Assembly (NCBI RefSeq): GCF_012927445.1
Contig: NZ_JABBPD010000007.1
Location: forward strand, 744,001-808,000
Source of the DNA: Rhodoferax sp.
Lineage (GTDB): Bacteria; Pseudomonadota; Gammaproteobacteria; Burkholderiales; Burkholderiaceae_C
Direction of reading: 5' to 3'
Length of the DNA stretch: 64,000 bases
The notes under the pieces: generated by a model
The model's input: only the letters and a program-made list of their open reading frames with translations
Told to the model about the DNA's origin: nothing
Databases searched by the model: none
Shown: positions 10,026 to 18,193 of the stretch, one piece after another
Layout: every line of letters begins with the position of its first letter
How positions within the stretch are numbered: the stretch's first letter is position 1
Position numbers and translations under genes: made by a program

Positions 10026-11300
10026 TTACCAGTCGACCAGACTCAAGCCGATACTGAGCACCGTCCGACGGCGGTTGTAATCCAGCAGCGAGTCGCCATA
10101 ACCGGTGAACAACTGGGTGTGAAAGCGCAGGTTGTTGCGGCCGCCCGCGATGCCACTGTCAGCCAGGTTTTTGAGCCACTCCAGGCGGAGCGAGCCATTG
10201 GTATCTGCTTGCAAGGAATGGCGTACCGTGGCGACCAGCGTGTTGTCTTTGTTCACGCTCCAGGAGCCGATCAACTCAGCGCGGCCAATGTAGTCACTGA
10301 TATCGGGGTTGTCGTCATCGCCGTCGTGTTCTGGCAGGCGTTGCCAGAGCCGTCCCTGCAGCTGGAATTGACTCCCTTTTTCCAGGCCTGCCATCAGCAC
10401 CAGCCGGTTCCAGCTGCGTGAGAGGGGCAGCGTCTGGCCATTGGATTGATGCACCAGGCTGAGCCCGCTGTAACGCAAACGCCAACCCCCGGGCAATTCA
10501 GCCTCGGTCGGGTAGATGTAGGTGATTTCCGGCTCGTGGTCGGTGCTGCGAAACGGGCGCGAGAGATCGCCGTTGAACAGTTGCCAATAGGACTGTTGGC
10601 TGTAGCCAAACCACAGCGAGTCGCGCCGCAAGGATTGTCTGCCGTCGAGCAGTCCGGAGAGCAGACCCTGGGCGATTTTGGTGCGCACCGACACCTGGAT
10701 GCGGGTTTCGCTGGGGGTGTAGGCCTGGGCGCTGGTTGCCGTGTGATCGGTGGCGGGCGAAGCGGGCTGCAAGTTGACACTGTCGGAGCCAATCCAGGAC
10801 AGACTGATGGGCCGAAAGCCCCGGATGCCGAAGGTACCGCAGTCGCTGCCGGCTTCCAGTTCCCAGAAGCGGGACAGCTCTGAAAATCCGGGGTTCTTGC
10901 AGTCATGCGCGGCGGGCGCCTCCATGGTGATCGTCACAGGGGCGGGTGACGCCGGTGATCCAGCGGCGGGCACCGGGGCGGGTGCAAGCGCCACCGGGGC
11001 GCTGGTGTTGAGCAAGGAGAGGCTGGAGGCCGCGGTCGACGCGGGACTCAGTAACGCGTTGCCCGGTTGTTGCGTGGCCCAGCGGTCAAAACAGCTGAGA
11101 CGCGCGTCGCGGTCATCGCTCAGACTGGCGCACTGTTGCCATGTGGTCTCGCGGGCCTGCGGGCTGTTGTCGCTCACCTGCGCCCGCACGTTGCCCGACC
11201 ACAGCGGCGCCGCCAGGGCTATTGCCAGCCCGGTAGCTTGCGCAAGATAAACGGGTACGAAACGGCGCTGCCGGCCGGATGGTCTGAAGTGTTGTTCCAT
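10026..11300 (-). CDS. pldA: Outer membrane phospholipase A1 (OMPLA)
   Basis: PldA hydrolyses phospholipids that leak into the outer leaflet of the outer membrane. The family triad fits: His284 and Ser286 in LVHQSNGQ and Asn298 in SRSWNR, with the same spacing as E. coli His142/Ser144/Asn156. A signal peptide ends near VRA (residue 40). The C-terminal strands end in W, as for BAM-assembled barrels. At 424 residues it is about 130 longer than E. coli PldA; the extra N-terminal part contains SDDRDARLSCFDRWA and a Pro/Ala linker. Its ATG lies inside the preceding gene, an 82-nt overlap in another frame. Confidence 0.9.
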   Translation of the reverse strand: MEQHFRPSGRQRRFVPVYLAQATGLAIALAAPLWSGNVRAQVSDNSPQARETTWQQCASLSDDRDARLSCFDRWATQQPGNALLSPASTAASSLSLLNTSAPVALAPAPVPAAGSPASPAPVTITMEAPAAHDCKNPGFSELSRFWELEAGSDCGTFGIRGFRPISLSWIGSDSVNLQPASPATDHTATSAQAYTPSETRIQVSVRTKIAQGLLSGLLDGRQSLRRDSLWFGYSQQSYWQLFNGDLSRPFRSTDHEPEITYIYPTEAELPGGWRLRYSGLSLVHQSNGQTLPLSRSWNRLVLMAGLEKGSQFQLQGRLWQRLPEHDGDDDNPDISDYIGRAELIGSWSVNKDNTLVATVRHSLQADTNGSLRLEWLKNLADSGIAGGRNNLRFHTQLFTGYGDSLLDYNRRRTVLSIGLSLVDW

Positions 11301-11677
11301 ATTCCTCTGATCTCTTTGCCGCAGGAATTCTCTGCGACCGTGCCCAGCCAGGTGGCCGAAATGCGTTGTCCGTCGAGCGACTCTTCCAGCGTAAATTCGC
11401 CGCCATCGACATCACCGGCAAGCTGCGCTTTCACCCCGTCGCGGTTGACGGCGCCACTGACGCTGCCCGCCAACTCGGGGTGTTTCTCAAACAACAGGGT
11501 CGCACCCTGTGGCCCGCCCTCAAACTCGGCGCGCCACAAACCGTAGAGGTGCAGCGGGCTGAGCTCCGCCGTCAGCGGGCAACTGGCCGGCGCTGAGGTA
11601 TTTAGACGATTTTGAGCGCTAGCCCCCGTTGTACCTGCGAAACAAGCTATAAATAATATAGCAATCAGAGGCTTCAC
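11219..11677 (-). CDS. Small exported protein of unknown function
   Basis: I do not recognise the family. A GTG at 11677, 10 nt after the rep stop, gives 152 residues beginning MKPLIAILFIACF with a clear signal peptide and a predicted cut after GASA (about residue 21). The mature part has two cysteines and short hydrophobic/glycine alternations suggesting beta structure. The signal-peptide region coincides with a copy of the 53-bp dispersed repeat (11610-11662). The frame is open to 11737, inside rep, but that start has no signal sequence. The 3' end overlaps pldA by 82 nt, so the two are probably translated from one mRNA. Confidence 0.7.
   Translation of the reverse strand: MKPLIAILFIACFAGTTGASAQNRLNTSAPASCPLTAELSPLHLYGLWRAEFEGGPQGATLLFEKHPELAGSVSGAVNRDGVKAQLAGDVDGGEFTLEESLDGQRISATWLGTVAENSCGKEIRGIWNNTSDHPAGSAVSYPFILRKLPGWQ
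11610..11662 (-). repeat. 53-bp dispersed repeat, copy 1 (encodes a signal peptide)
   Basis: Read on the minus strand it begins GCTATATTATTTATAGC and ends GGGGGCTAGCGCTCAAAA, matching copies 2 and 3 at the same 53-bp length. It lies inside the small exported protein and codes in frame for AILFIACFAGTTGASAQN, i.e. the hydrophobic core and cleavage site of its signal peptide. Confidence 0.9.
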
Positions 11678-11687
11678 GATGACGGCC

Positions 11688-13835
11688 TCACGCCGGCCGC
11701 GCCAGGGCCGCCGCCGCGTCCTCGGCCTTTTTGGCAAACTCGGCCCGCAGTGCCTTGAGCTTGGCGCGCGGGTCTTCGCGGGTGGTGGTCTGGTCCAGCC
11801 CCATCTCGGCGATGAAGCGGCTGGGCAGGGCCGAAATCATCTCGCGCCCCTTTTTGCGCTTGCGCGTCCAGCTCACGGCCAGGCTGCGCTGGGCGCGCGT
11901 GATGCCCACGTACATCAGGCGGCGTTCTTCCTGTAGATGCTTCGCCATGTCTTCATTGGCCGACTCATGCTCGCGCTCGGAACCGCCAAGCGCGGCGGCG
12001 CCGCTAGCGGCACTCTCTTTCAGTTTGAACGGCAGCATGCCTTCGGTGGCGCCCACCAGCATGACGTGCGGCCACTCCAGTCCTTTGGACGCGTGCAGGG
12101 TCGACAGCGTCACCACGTCCAGGTCTTTCTCGCGTTCGCTGATGGTCGAGAGCAGCGACACGGTTTGCGCCACTTCGAGCAGCGATTTGAGCTCGTTCGA
12201 GGTGGACACACCGGCCGCATCGTCCAGCTGGCCGCCGCAGCGGGCCGACATCCAGTCGCAGAAATCCAGCACATTGGTCCAGCGGGCGGCGGCCACTTTT
12301 TCGCTGTCTTCGCCGTCGTACAGGTGCTTCTCGTAGCCGATTTCCTTGAGCCACTCCAGCAGGAAGGCCCGCGCATCTTCCGCCCCCATTGTGCGGCGGG
12401 CGCGAAACTCGAGGTCGTTCACATAGCGGCCGAATTCGTGCAGGCTGCCAACGGCCTTGGTGCTGAGCAGGCTACCCAGCGAGGACGCAAACAAGGCCTC
12501 AAACAGGCTCACCTTGTATTGTTTGGAAAAAATGCCCAATTGCGCCAGCGTCTGGTGGCCGATGCCGCGTTTCGGCGTCGTCACCGCGCGCAAAAAAGCC
12601 GGGTCGTCGTTGTTGTTGATCCAGAGCCGAAACCAGCCGCACAAATCCTTGATCTCGGCCCGGTCGAAGAAGCTGGTGCCACCGGAAACCTTGTACGGAA
12701 TCTGCGCCTTGCGCAGCGCTTTCTCAAACGTCTTGGCCTGGTGGTTGGCGCGGTACAGCACGGCAAAGTGGCGGAATTCCTGAAACTGCGGCCCGCCGTG
12801 GGTCAGGCCGCCGGCGCGCAGGCTCTGGATGCGCGCCACGGTGCGCTCGGCCTCGTGTTCTTCGCTGTCGGCATCGACCACCCGCACCGGCTCGCCTTCA
12901 CCCAGATCGCTCCACAAGTTCTTGGGAAAAAGCTTGGGGTTGGGGCCGATCACGTTGTTGGCGGCGCGCAGGATAGCGGAAGTCGAGCGGTAGTTTTGCT
13001 CCAGCTTGATGACCTTCAGCGTCGGGAAATCCACCGGCAGCTTCTTTAAATTGTCCAAGGTGGCCCCGCGCCAGCCGTAAATCGATTGGTCATCGTCACC
13101 CACGGCGGTAAAGCGCGCGCCGGCCGCCGGGTTGCCACCGACCAGCAGCTTGAGGACTTCGTATTGCGTGGCATTGGTGTCCTGGTACTCGTCCACCAGC
13201 ACATGGCCCATCTGCTGTTGCCACTTCTGCCGCACTTCTTCATGATCGCGCAGCAGCTTGAGCGGCAGGGTGATCAAATCGTCAAAATCGACGCTCTGGT
13301 AGGCGCTGAGGCGCTCTTCGTAGTGGCCCATGACGCGGGCGATGATGCGTTCGTTGTCATCCTGGGCGATCGCTGCCGCGCCCTCGGCATTCAGTCCCTG
13401 GCCTTTCCAGCCGCTGATGACCCATTGCCAAGAGCGGGCCGTGGCCATGTCAACCGAGCCGCCGGCGTCTTTCAGGATGCTGGTGATGTCGTCGGTGTCC
13501 AGAATCGAAAAATTCGGTTTCAGGCCCAGCACCTCGCCGTCCTGGCGCAGCATGCGCACGCCCAGCGCGTGAAAAGTGCAGATCACCACGTCCTTGGCGG
13601 CGCGACCAATCAGGCCTTTGGCCCGTTCGCGCATTTCGGCGGCGGCCTTGTTAGTAAAGGTGATGGCCGCAATGCGCTTGGGGTCCAGTCCGGCCTGGAT
13701 CAGGCGGCCGATTTTGTGCGTGATCACCCTGGTCTTGCCCGAGCCGGCGCCCGCCACCACCAGGCAGGGGCCGTGCATAAAGTTGACGGCTTCTTGTTGG
13801 GCCAGGTTCAGGCCATTCGAGGGGGAGGAGGACAT
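11688..13835 (-). CDS. rep: ATP-dependent DNA helicase Rep (UvrD/Rep superfamily 1)
   Basis: A 3'-5' superfamily 1A helicase that aids replication forks past obstacles. The chosen start (13835) gives 715 residues beginning MSSSPSNGLNLAQQEAV, aligning with E. coli Rep (673). Motifs: Walker A GAGSGKT (residues 29-35), AITFTNKAAAEM, CTFHALG, Walker B DEYQDT (215-220), VGDDDQSIYGWRG, EQNYRST (279-285), LHASKGLEWPHV and YVGITRAQRSL. Overall similarity is closer to Rep than UvrD (GGTSFFDRAEIKDL, TPKRGIG). The frame extends 28 codons further upstream without family similarity. It is first of a minus-strand series rep - exported protein - pldA. Confidence 0.9.
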   Translation of the reverse strand: MSSSPSNGLNLAQQEAVNFMHGPCLVVAGAGSGKTRVITHKIGRLIQAGLDPKRIAAITFTNKAAAEMRERAKGLIGRAAKDVVICTFHALGVRMLRQDGEVLGLKPNFSILDTDDITSILKDAGGSVDMATARSWQWVISGWKGQGLNAEGAAAIAQDDNERIIARVMGHYEERLSAYQSVDFDDLITLPLKLLRDHEEVRQKWQQQMGHVLVDEYQDTNATQYEVLKLLVGGNPAAGARFTAVGDDDQSIYGWRGATLDNLKKLPVDFPTLKVIKLEQNYRSTSAILRAANNVIGPNPKLFPKNLWSDLGEGEPVRVVDADSEEHEAERTVARIQSLRAGGLTHGGPQFQEFRHFAVLYRANHQAKTFEKALRKAQIPYKVSGGTSFFDRAEIKDLCGWFRLWINNNDDPAFLRAVTTPKRGIGHQTLAQLGIFSKQYKVSLFEALFASSLGSLLSTKAVGSLHEFGRYVNDLEFRARRTMGAEDARAFLLEWLKEIGYEKHLYDGEDSEKVAAARWTNVLDFCDWMSARCGGQLDDAAGVSTSNELKSLLEVAQTVSLLSTISEREKDLDVVTLSTLHASKGLEWPHVMLVGATEGMLPFKLKESAASGAAALGGSEREHESANEDMAKHLQEERRLMYVGITRAQRSLAVSWTRKRKKGREMISALPSRFIAEMGLDQTTTREDPRAKLKALRAEFAKKAEDAAAALARPA

Positions 13836-13910
13836 GCAGATTTGTTGGGCGAAGCCGGGAATCATACAGAGGCAGGCCCGGCCGCACCGACTGCTGGGAC
13901 AATACCGGTC

Positions 13911-14876
13911 GTGCTGCAAATTCTCTTCATCACTTTTCCCTTCTTCGCCCTGGTGCTGTGCGGCTACCTGGCGGCCCGCCGGCGCCTGCTGTCGCTCGAT
14001 GCGATTCCCGGCCTGAACAGCTTTGTGCTGTTTTTTGCCCTGCCGTGCATGTTGTACCGCTTTGGCTCGACCACGCCCCTGGCCCAGTTGCTGGATGGCG
14101 GCGTATTTTTCACCTGGCTGCTGTGCGCCCTCCTCATGGTCGGCTTCACGGTGGCAGTCAGCTTGAATCAGCGCATTCGCTGGAATGACGCTTCCTTTGG
14201 CGCGCTGGTGGCGGCCTTCCCCAACACCGGTTTCATGGGTGTGCCGCTGCTGGTCGCCTTGCTCGGGGCGCAGGCGGCCGGCCCCATCATCGTCACCATC
14301 ATGGTGGACATGGTGATCACCTCCTCGCTGTGCATCGCGCTGTCACGGCTGGACGGCGCGGATGAACACGGCTTTGCCCATGCGGCAGAAAATGCGCTCA
14401 AGGGCATGTTGTTCAACCCGATGCCCTGGTCCATCCTGCTGGGTGCCGTGGCTTCGGCCGTCAGCCTGACGCTGCCGAAACCGGTGATGCAAACCATTGG
14501 CTTGCTGGCCGATGCGGCATCGCCGGTGGCGCTGTTCACCATCGGCGCCGTGCTGGCGCGCTCGCAGATGCTGGCGGCGGCGCACCACCATGCCCCGATT
14601 CCGCTGCGCGACTACCTGCCGGTGGCGGCCATCAAACTGCTGCTGCATCCGCTGCTGGTGCTGCTGCTGGGGTCGGCGGCGGTCGCGTTGGGCCTGCCGT
14701 TGAACCCGTTTGCGCTCACTGTCATGGTGCTGGTGGCGGCGCTGCCGAGTGCCAGCAATGTGTCGCTGCTGGCGGAGCGCTTTGGCGCGGACAACGGGCG
14801 CATTGCCCGCATCATTCTGGTGTCGACAGCGGCGGCGTTCTTTACCTTCTCGCTGGCGGTGACGCTGCTGACCTGA
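13911..14876 (+). CDS. Auxin efflux carrier (AEC) family transporter
   Basis: A 321-residue inner-membrane protein with about ten hydrophobic segments, of the bacterial AEC/YfdV family (malonate, malate or other organic anion carriers). Diagnostic stretches are AAFPNTGFMGVPLLVALLG, the internal NPMPWSILLGAV and PVALFTIGAVLARS, and ALPSASNVSLLAERFG. The same frame is open far upstream over rep, but hydrophobic, family-like sequence begins at the GTG at 13911. It is divergent from rep with 75 nt between starts. The substrate cannot be told from sequence. Confidence 0.85.
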   Translation: MLQILFITFPFFALVLCGYLAARRRLLSLDAIPGLNSFVLFFALPCMLYRFGSTTPLAQLLDGGVFFTWLLCALLMVGFTVAVSLNQRIRWNDASFGALVAAFPNTGFMGVPLLVALLGAQAAGPIIVTIMVDMVITSSLCIALSRLDGADEHGFAHAAENALKGMLFNPMPWSILLGAVASAVSLTLPKPVMQTIGLLADAASPVALFTIGAVLARSQMLAAAHHHAPIPLRDYLPVAAIKLLLHPLLVLLLGSAAVALGLPLNPFALTVMVLVAALPSASNVSLLAERFGADNGRIARIILVSTAAAFFTFSLAVTLLT

Positions 14877-14903
14877 TACGCTGGACGTGCGCACCAATGA
14901 AAA

Positions 14904-14933
14904 TGCCCGCACCAGATTCCTCCGGTGCGGGCA
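14904..14933 (-). terminator. Terminator between convergent genes
   Basis: TGCCCGCACC (14904-14913) pairs with GGTGCGGGCA (14924-14933) around a 10-nt loop. On the minus strand the hairpin is followed by TTTTCATT, fitting termination of the secreted-protein gene; it may also stop the AEC carrier transcript. Confidence 0.75.
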
Positions 14934-14956
14934 CTGAATCCAGAAACTGAGGCGAC

Positions 14957-15418
14957 TTAATCGTTATCGCGTCCCTTGTTTTTCTTTTCTTTTTTCTCTT
15001 TGTCATGGCCCTTGCCGTTACCGTAATTGTCTCGGTCATCATGGTGGTCGCGGCGATCGCCCCAGTCCCCATGATCACCTCGACCAGCCCGGTAAGCGGG
15101 CACATACTCATTGCGGTACCAGTTGTCCTGCACAAAATAGACCGGCTGGCCGCAGGCGTTGTACTTGTGGCAGTTCTTGTCCCAATGTTTTTCATGCCCT
15201 GGTGGCACGCGCAAATAGATAGGCTGACGCGCATAACCCATAGGCGCTTGCTGAATGATCACCGGCTGGGCGTAGATCACCTGCGGTTGTGGCACATTGC
15301 CGATGTCGATGCGACCATAAAAGCCGGGTTGACCGATGTTGACCGAGACCCCAACGTCGGCGGCCAAGGCTGAGCCCACTAACGTCGCCAAGGCTGCGCC
15401 GAGTAAAAAATGTTTCAT
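14957..15418 (-). CDS. Secreted His/Asp/Lys-rich protein of unknown function
   Basis: A 153-residue protein with a signal peptide (MKHFLLGAALATLVGSALAA, cut near residue 19). A middle region has VSVNIGQPGFYGRIDIG and PVYFVQDNWY, with two cysteines (NCHKYNACG). The C-terminal 40 residues are very hydrophilic, rich in Asp, His, Gly and then Lys/Glu/Asn. I do not recognise a catalytic domain. Short periplasmic proteins of this shape recur in betaproteobacteria. The charged tail could bind metal or nucleic acid, but that is only inference. It stands alone, with about 210 nt before priA and its own terminator. Confidence 0.75.
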   Translation of the reverse strand: MKHFLLGAALATLVGSALAADVGVSVNIGQPGFYGRIDIGNVPQPQVIYAQPVIIQQAPMGYARQPIYLRVPPGHEKHWDKNCHKYNACGQPVYFVQDNWYRNEYVPAYRAGRGDHGDWGDRRDHHDDRDNYGNGKGHDKEKKEKKNKGRDND

Positions 15419-15628
15419 ATAAGTTGACTCCGATGTGAACGGTTATCGCTCAAAACGCGGGCACTGTCGTGAACGGCAGTGTGTCCCCGAAAAGACTGTT
15501 TGTCGCCCGAAGGCGTTGAGTCAGGGCTTGATTTTAGCGTCGCGCCTTGACTTCCGTCGTTATGAAAATTTGTAACGGCATGCTCTTTTTTTTGCAGCGC
15601 TGTACGCACGTTTCCTGAGCGCGGCAGC

Positions 15629-17833
15629 TTAAATAGCCAAGGGATCGACATCCACCGCCCAGCGAATCAGGCCCCGTGCTGCGGGTTGTTGCCGGGTACT
15701 GTGCAGCACCGTCTGCCAGGCGCTCAAAAAGCGCTGCAGCGCGGCCCGTGACGGGCTTTCAATCAGCATCTGGGCGCGTTCCACATTGGCCACGCGCTGC
15801 ATGCTCATCGGCACCGCCGGGTAGAGGGTGATGTGTTGCAGTAGGCGGTCGGCCTCCGCCATTCCGGCCACGGCGGCACTGGCGGCTGTCAAAAATCCCT
15901 GCGCCACCTCCTGCGTGCGCGCCTCGGCCCGCACCAAGGCCTGAAAGTTGAAGGGCGGCATGGCGGCCTGCTCGCGTTCTGTCAGCTGCTCCGCGGCAAA
16001 GGCCGGGTAGTCGTGCCGTTTCAGGGCCTCAAACAGCGGGTGCGCCGGATGAAAGGTCTGCACCCACATCTCGCTTTGGCCGCTGATATCGGCATCGCGC
16101 CCGGCCCGGCCGGCCGCCTGCATCAGCAAGCTGAACAGCCGTTCGGGTGCCCGGAAATCGCTGGAAAACAGCGCGTTATCGGGGTTGACCGCCGCCACCA
16201 GCGTGATGCGGCGAAAGTCGTGGCCCTTGGCAATCATCTGGGTGCCGACCAGCACATCGATTTCGCCTGAATGCACCCGCGCCAGTTGCGATTCCAGCTC
16301 GCCTTTGAGTTTGGTGGTGTCGGCGTCGATGCGGGCAATGCGCACCGGCTCGCCCTCGGGCCATTGCGCGGACACCGAGTTGGGGCGGCGCACGCTGGCC
16401 AGCAGTTCGGCCAGATGCTCTTCAAGACGCTCGGTACCGCGGCCCATCGGCGCGATGTCCGGGTTGCCGCAGGCCGGGCAGGCACGCGGCACCCGTTCGG
16501 TGTAGCCGCAATGGTGGCAGCGCAGCGTGCGGTCGATTTTGTGAAACACGCGAAAGGCGCTGCAGTGCGGGCACTCGCTTTTCCAGTCGCAGTCGGCGCA
16601 GTGCAGCACCGGCGAGTAGCCGCGCCGGTTCAAGAACACCATGCTCTGTTCGCCGCGCGCGATACGTTGTTCGATGGCCGTGAGCAGGGGCGGCGAAAAC
16701 ACGCATTTTTTCGGCTGGTGATTCATGTCGACCCGGCGCACCAGCGGCAGGGCGGCGTTGGCGCCAATGCGGCTCGGCATTTCCAGCCGCACATAGCGGC
16801 CCCCTTCACTCGCCGGGCGGCTGTGGTACCAGCTCTCCAGCGACGGCGTGGCCGAGCCCAGCAGCACCTTGGCGCCTTCCAGTCGCCCGCGGTAAATGGC
16901 CAGATCGCGCGCCGAGTAGCGGGCGCCTTCTTGCTGTTTGTAGCTGGGGTCGTGTTCTTCGTCGACGATGATCAGCTTGACATTGGGCAGCGAGGCAAAC
17001 ACCGCCATGCGCGTGCCGAGCACGATGCGCGCCACGCCGCTGTGCGCAGCGAGCCAGCTCTTCAGGCGCTGCGCCGGCGTCATGCCGCTGTGCAGCGAGA
17101 CCACCGCGTTCTCGCCATAGAGCGGGCCAAAGCGGGCCATGAAACGGGCTTCCAGTTGCGGCGTCAGGTTGATCTCCGGCACCATCACCATGGCTTGGGC
17201 GCTGGGGTCGCTGGCGAGCAACTGCTGCACGGTGTGCAAATAGACTTCGGTCTTGCCGCTGCCGGTGGCGCCAAACAGCAGAAACGGCCCGGCTTCCAGG
17301 TCAAATCGATTGAGAACCGCCGTCTGCTCTGCGGTGAGTGCTACGGAATTAATAGTGATCGGACTGCCGGGTACGGCGGTGTCGGCGCCCTTGGCGTGTT
17401 TTTTGAGGCGGCGCGCCAGTTGCAGGGTGTTCAGGTCGCGCAACTGGGGCGGCAAGGCCGCCAGCGCCACCTCGCCCAAGGAGCGCTGGTAATAGCGGGC
17501 GGCAAACGTGACCAGCTGCCGCCAGGCGGGTGTGAGCGGCGCAATGCCGTCCAGGCTGCCGGCGATGGGGCGCAGTTTGTCCGGATCCAATGAGTTGGCG
17601 CCGGCGTCCGTCGGGCTGTCCCACACCACACCCAGCAGTTCACGCTGGCCCAGCGGAACGCGGACCAGGCTGCCCACGGGGAGGGTTTGCGTACTCAAAT
17701 ACGTCAAAGGCCCGGCCACCTGGCTGTGGACGGGAGTGTGAACCAGCACCGGCAGCCAGTGGGTCACTGGTGTACCTTTGTGCTGCGCACTGCGGTGCGA
17801 GCTTGCTTGGGGACGGTCCGGCGCGGCGCTCAT
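15629..17833 (-). CDS. priA: Primosomal protein N' (replication restart helicase PriA)
   Basis: PriA recognises stalled forks and reloads the replicative helicase. The product is 734 residues with an N-terminal 3'-DNA-binding domain, Walker A GATGSGKT (188-195), Walker B DEEH, a zinc-binding insert with paired CxxC cysteines (HCADCDWKSECPHC, CHHCGYTERVPRACPACG) and helicase motifs VGTQMIAKGHDF and QAAGRAGR. A GTG at 17767 preceded by AAAGG at 7-nt spacing is an alternative start that would remove a 22-residue extension. The upstream non-coding DNA carries two DnaA boxes. Confidence 0.95.
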   Translation of the reverse strand: MSAAPDRPQASSHRSAQHKGTPVTHWLPVLVHTPVHSQVAGPLTYLSTQTLPVGSLVRVPLGQRELLGVVWDSPTDAGANSLDPDKLRPIAGSLDGIAPLTPAWRQLVTFAARYYQRSLGEVALAALPPQLRDLNTLQLARRLKKHAKGADTAVPGSPITINSVALTAEQTAVLNRFDLEAGPFLLFGATGSGKTEVYLHTVQQLLASDPSAQAMVMVPEINLTPQLEARFMARFGPLYGENAVVSLHSGMTPAQRLKSWLAAHSGVARIVLGTRMAVFASLPNVKLIIVDEEHDPSYKQQEGARYSARDLAIYRGRLEGAKVLLGSATPSLESWYHSRPASEGGRYVRLEMPSRIGANAALPLVRRVDMNHQPKKCVFSPPLLTAIEQRIARGEQSMVFLNRRGYSPVLHCADCDWKSECPHCSAFRVFHKIDRTLRCHHCGYTERVPRACPACGNPDIAPMGRGTERLEEHLAELLASVRRPNSVSAQWPEGEPVRIARIDADTTKLKGELESQLARVHSGEIDVLVGTQMIAKGHDFRRITLVAAVNPDNALFSSDFRAPERLFSLLMQAAGRAGRDADISGQSEMWVQTFHPAHPLFEALKRHDYPAFAAEQLTEREQAAMPPFNFQALVRAEARTQEVAQGFLTAASAAVAGMAEADRLLQHITLYPAVPMSMQRVANVERAQMLIESPSRAALQRFLSAWQTVLHSTRQQPAARGLIRWAVDVDPLAI

Positions 17834-17938
17834 GCCGGCGCCTGAATGTCTGGGCTTGAGGCCGTAACTTGATGTGAACTTACGAAAGTTCGCTTAAGTC
17901 TTTGATTCATAAACGATTTCACCGGCATCCAAGATTTC

Positions 17939-17947
17939 TGTGGATAA
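17939..17947 (-). promoter_or_regulatory. DnaA box upstream of priA
   Basis: The minus strand reads TTATCCACA, the consensus high-affinity DnaA box, 106 nt upstream of the annotated priA start. Confidence 0.65.
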
Positions 17948-18096
17948 CTTTGTTGATAGATTGTCTGGAAGCGCTTCAAACCCTTACAAATCAAGGGTTT
18001 CATTAAATTGCCCACAAAAATGGCAAATTTAAAAATCGTTATAGATCAATGACTTACGAGCGCTATTGGTTTTATAGCAGTTGACCGCCGGAGAAA

Positions 18097-18143
18097 GAAG
18101 TCTGACAGGGTAGTTTGCAGTTTTTGTGCATAAGTCAGACTTC
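18097..18143 (-). terminator. Inverted repeat downstream of hemE, possible terminator
   Basis: GAAGTCTGAC (18097-18106) and GTCAGACTTC (18134-18143) are perfect inverted repeats with a 27-nt spacer. On the minus strand the stem is followed by TTTCTCC. It begins 51 nt after the hemE stop. The long loop and modest T tract keep confidence moderate; a DnaA box lies in the spacer and abuts the right arm. Confidence 0.5.
18125..18133 (-). promoter_or_regulatory. Second DnaA box between hemE and priA
   Basis: The minus strand reads TTATGCACA, matching TTATNCACA, in the same orientation as the box at 17939 and 186 nt from it. Confidence 0.55.
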
Positions 18144-18193
18144 CCTGGCTGAATTTTGGCCAAAACAGTGCTAAGGATTTTGTAACCAAACAA

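Larger units (their letters stand above)
17834..18193. other. AT-rich intergenic region between hemE and priA
   Basis: This 360-nt non-coding stretch holds two TTATNCACA DnaA boxes, a 10-bp inverted repeat (18097-18143), an 8-bp stem at 17978-17985/17993-18000 (AAACCCTT/AAGGGTTT), and a solitary 17-nt left arm of the 53-bp repeat (18062-18078, GCTA-N9-TAGC). It is clearly more AT-rich than the flanking genes. It should contain the priA promoter and the hemE terminator. I see no open reading frame with family similarity. Confidence 0.7.

Noticed and set aside
13086..13910. A long plus-strand open frame upstream of the AEC carrier, giving a 596-residue product
   Set aside because: It is the reverse complement of rep with no transporter-like or other recognisable sequence; hydrophobic family sequence begins at the GTG at 13911.
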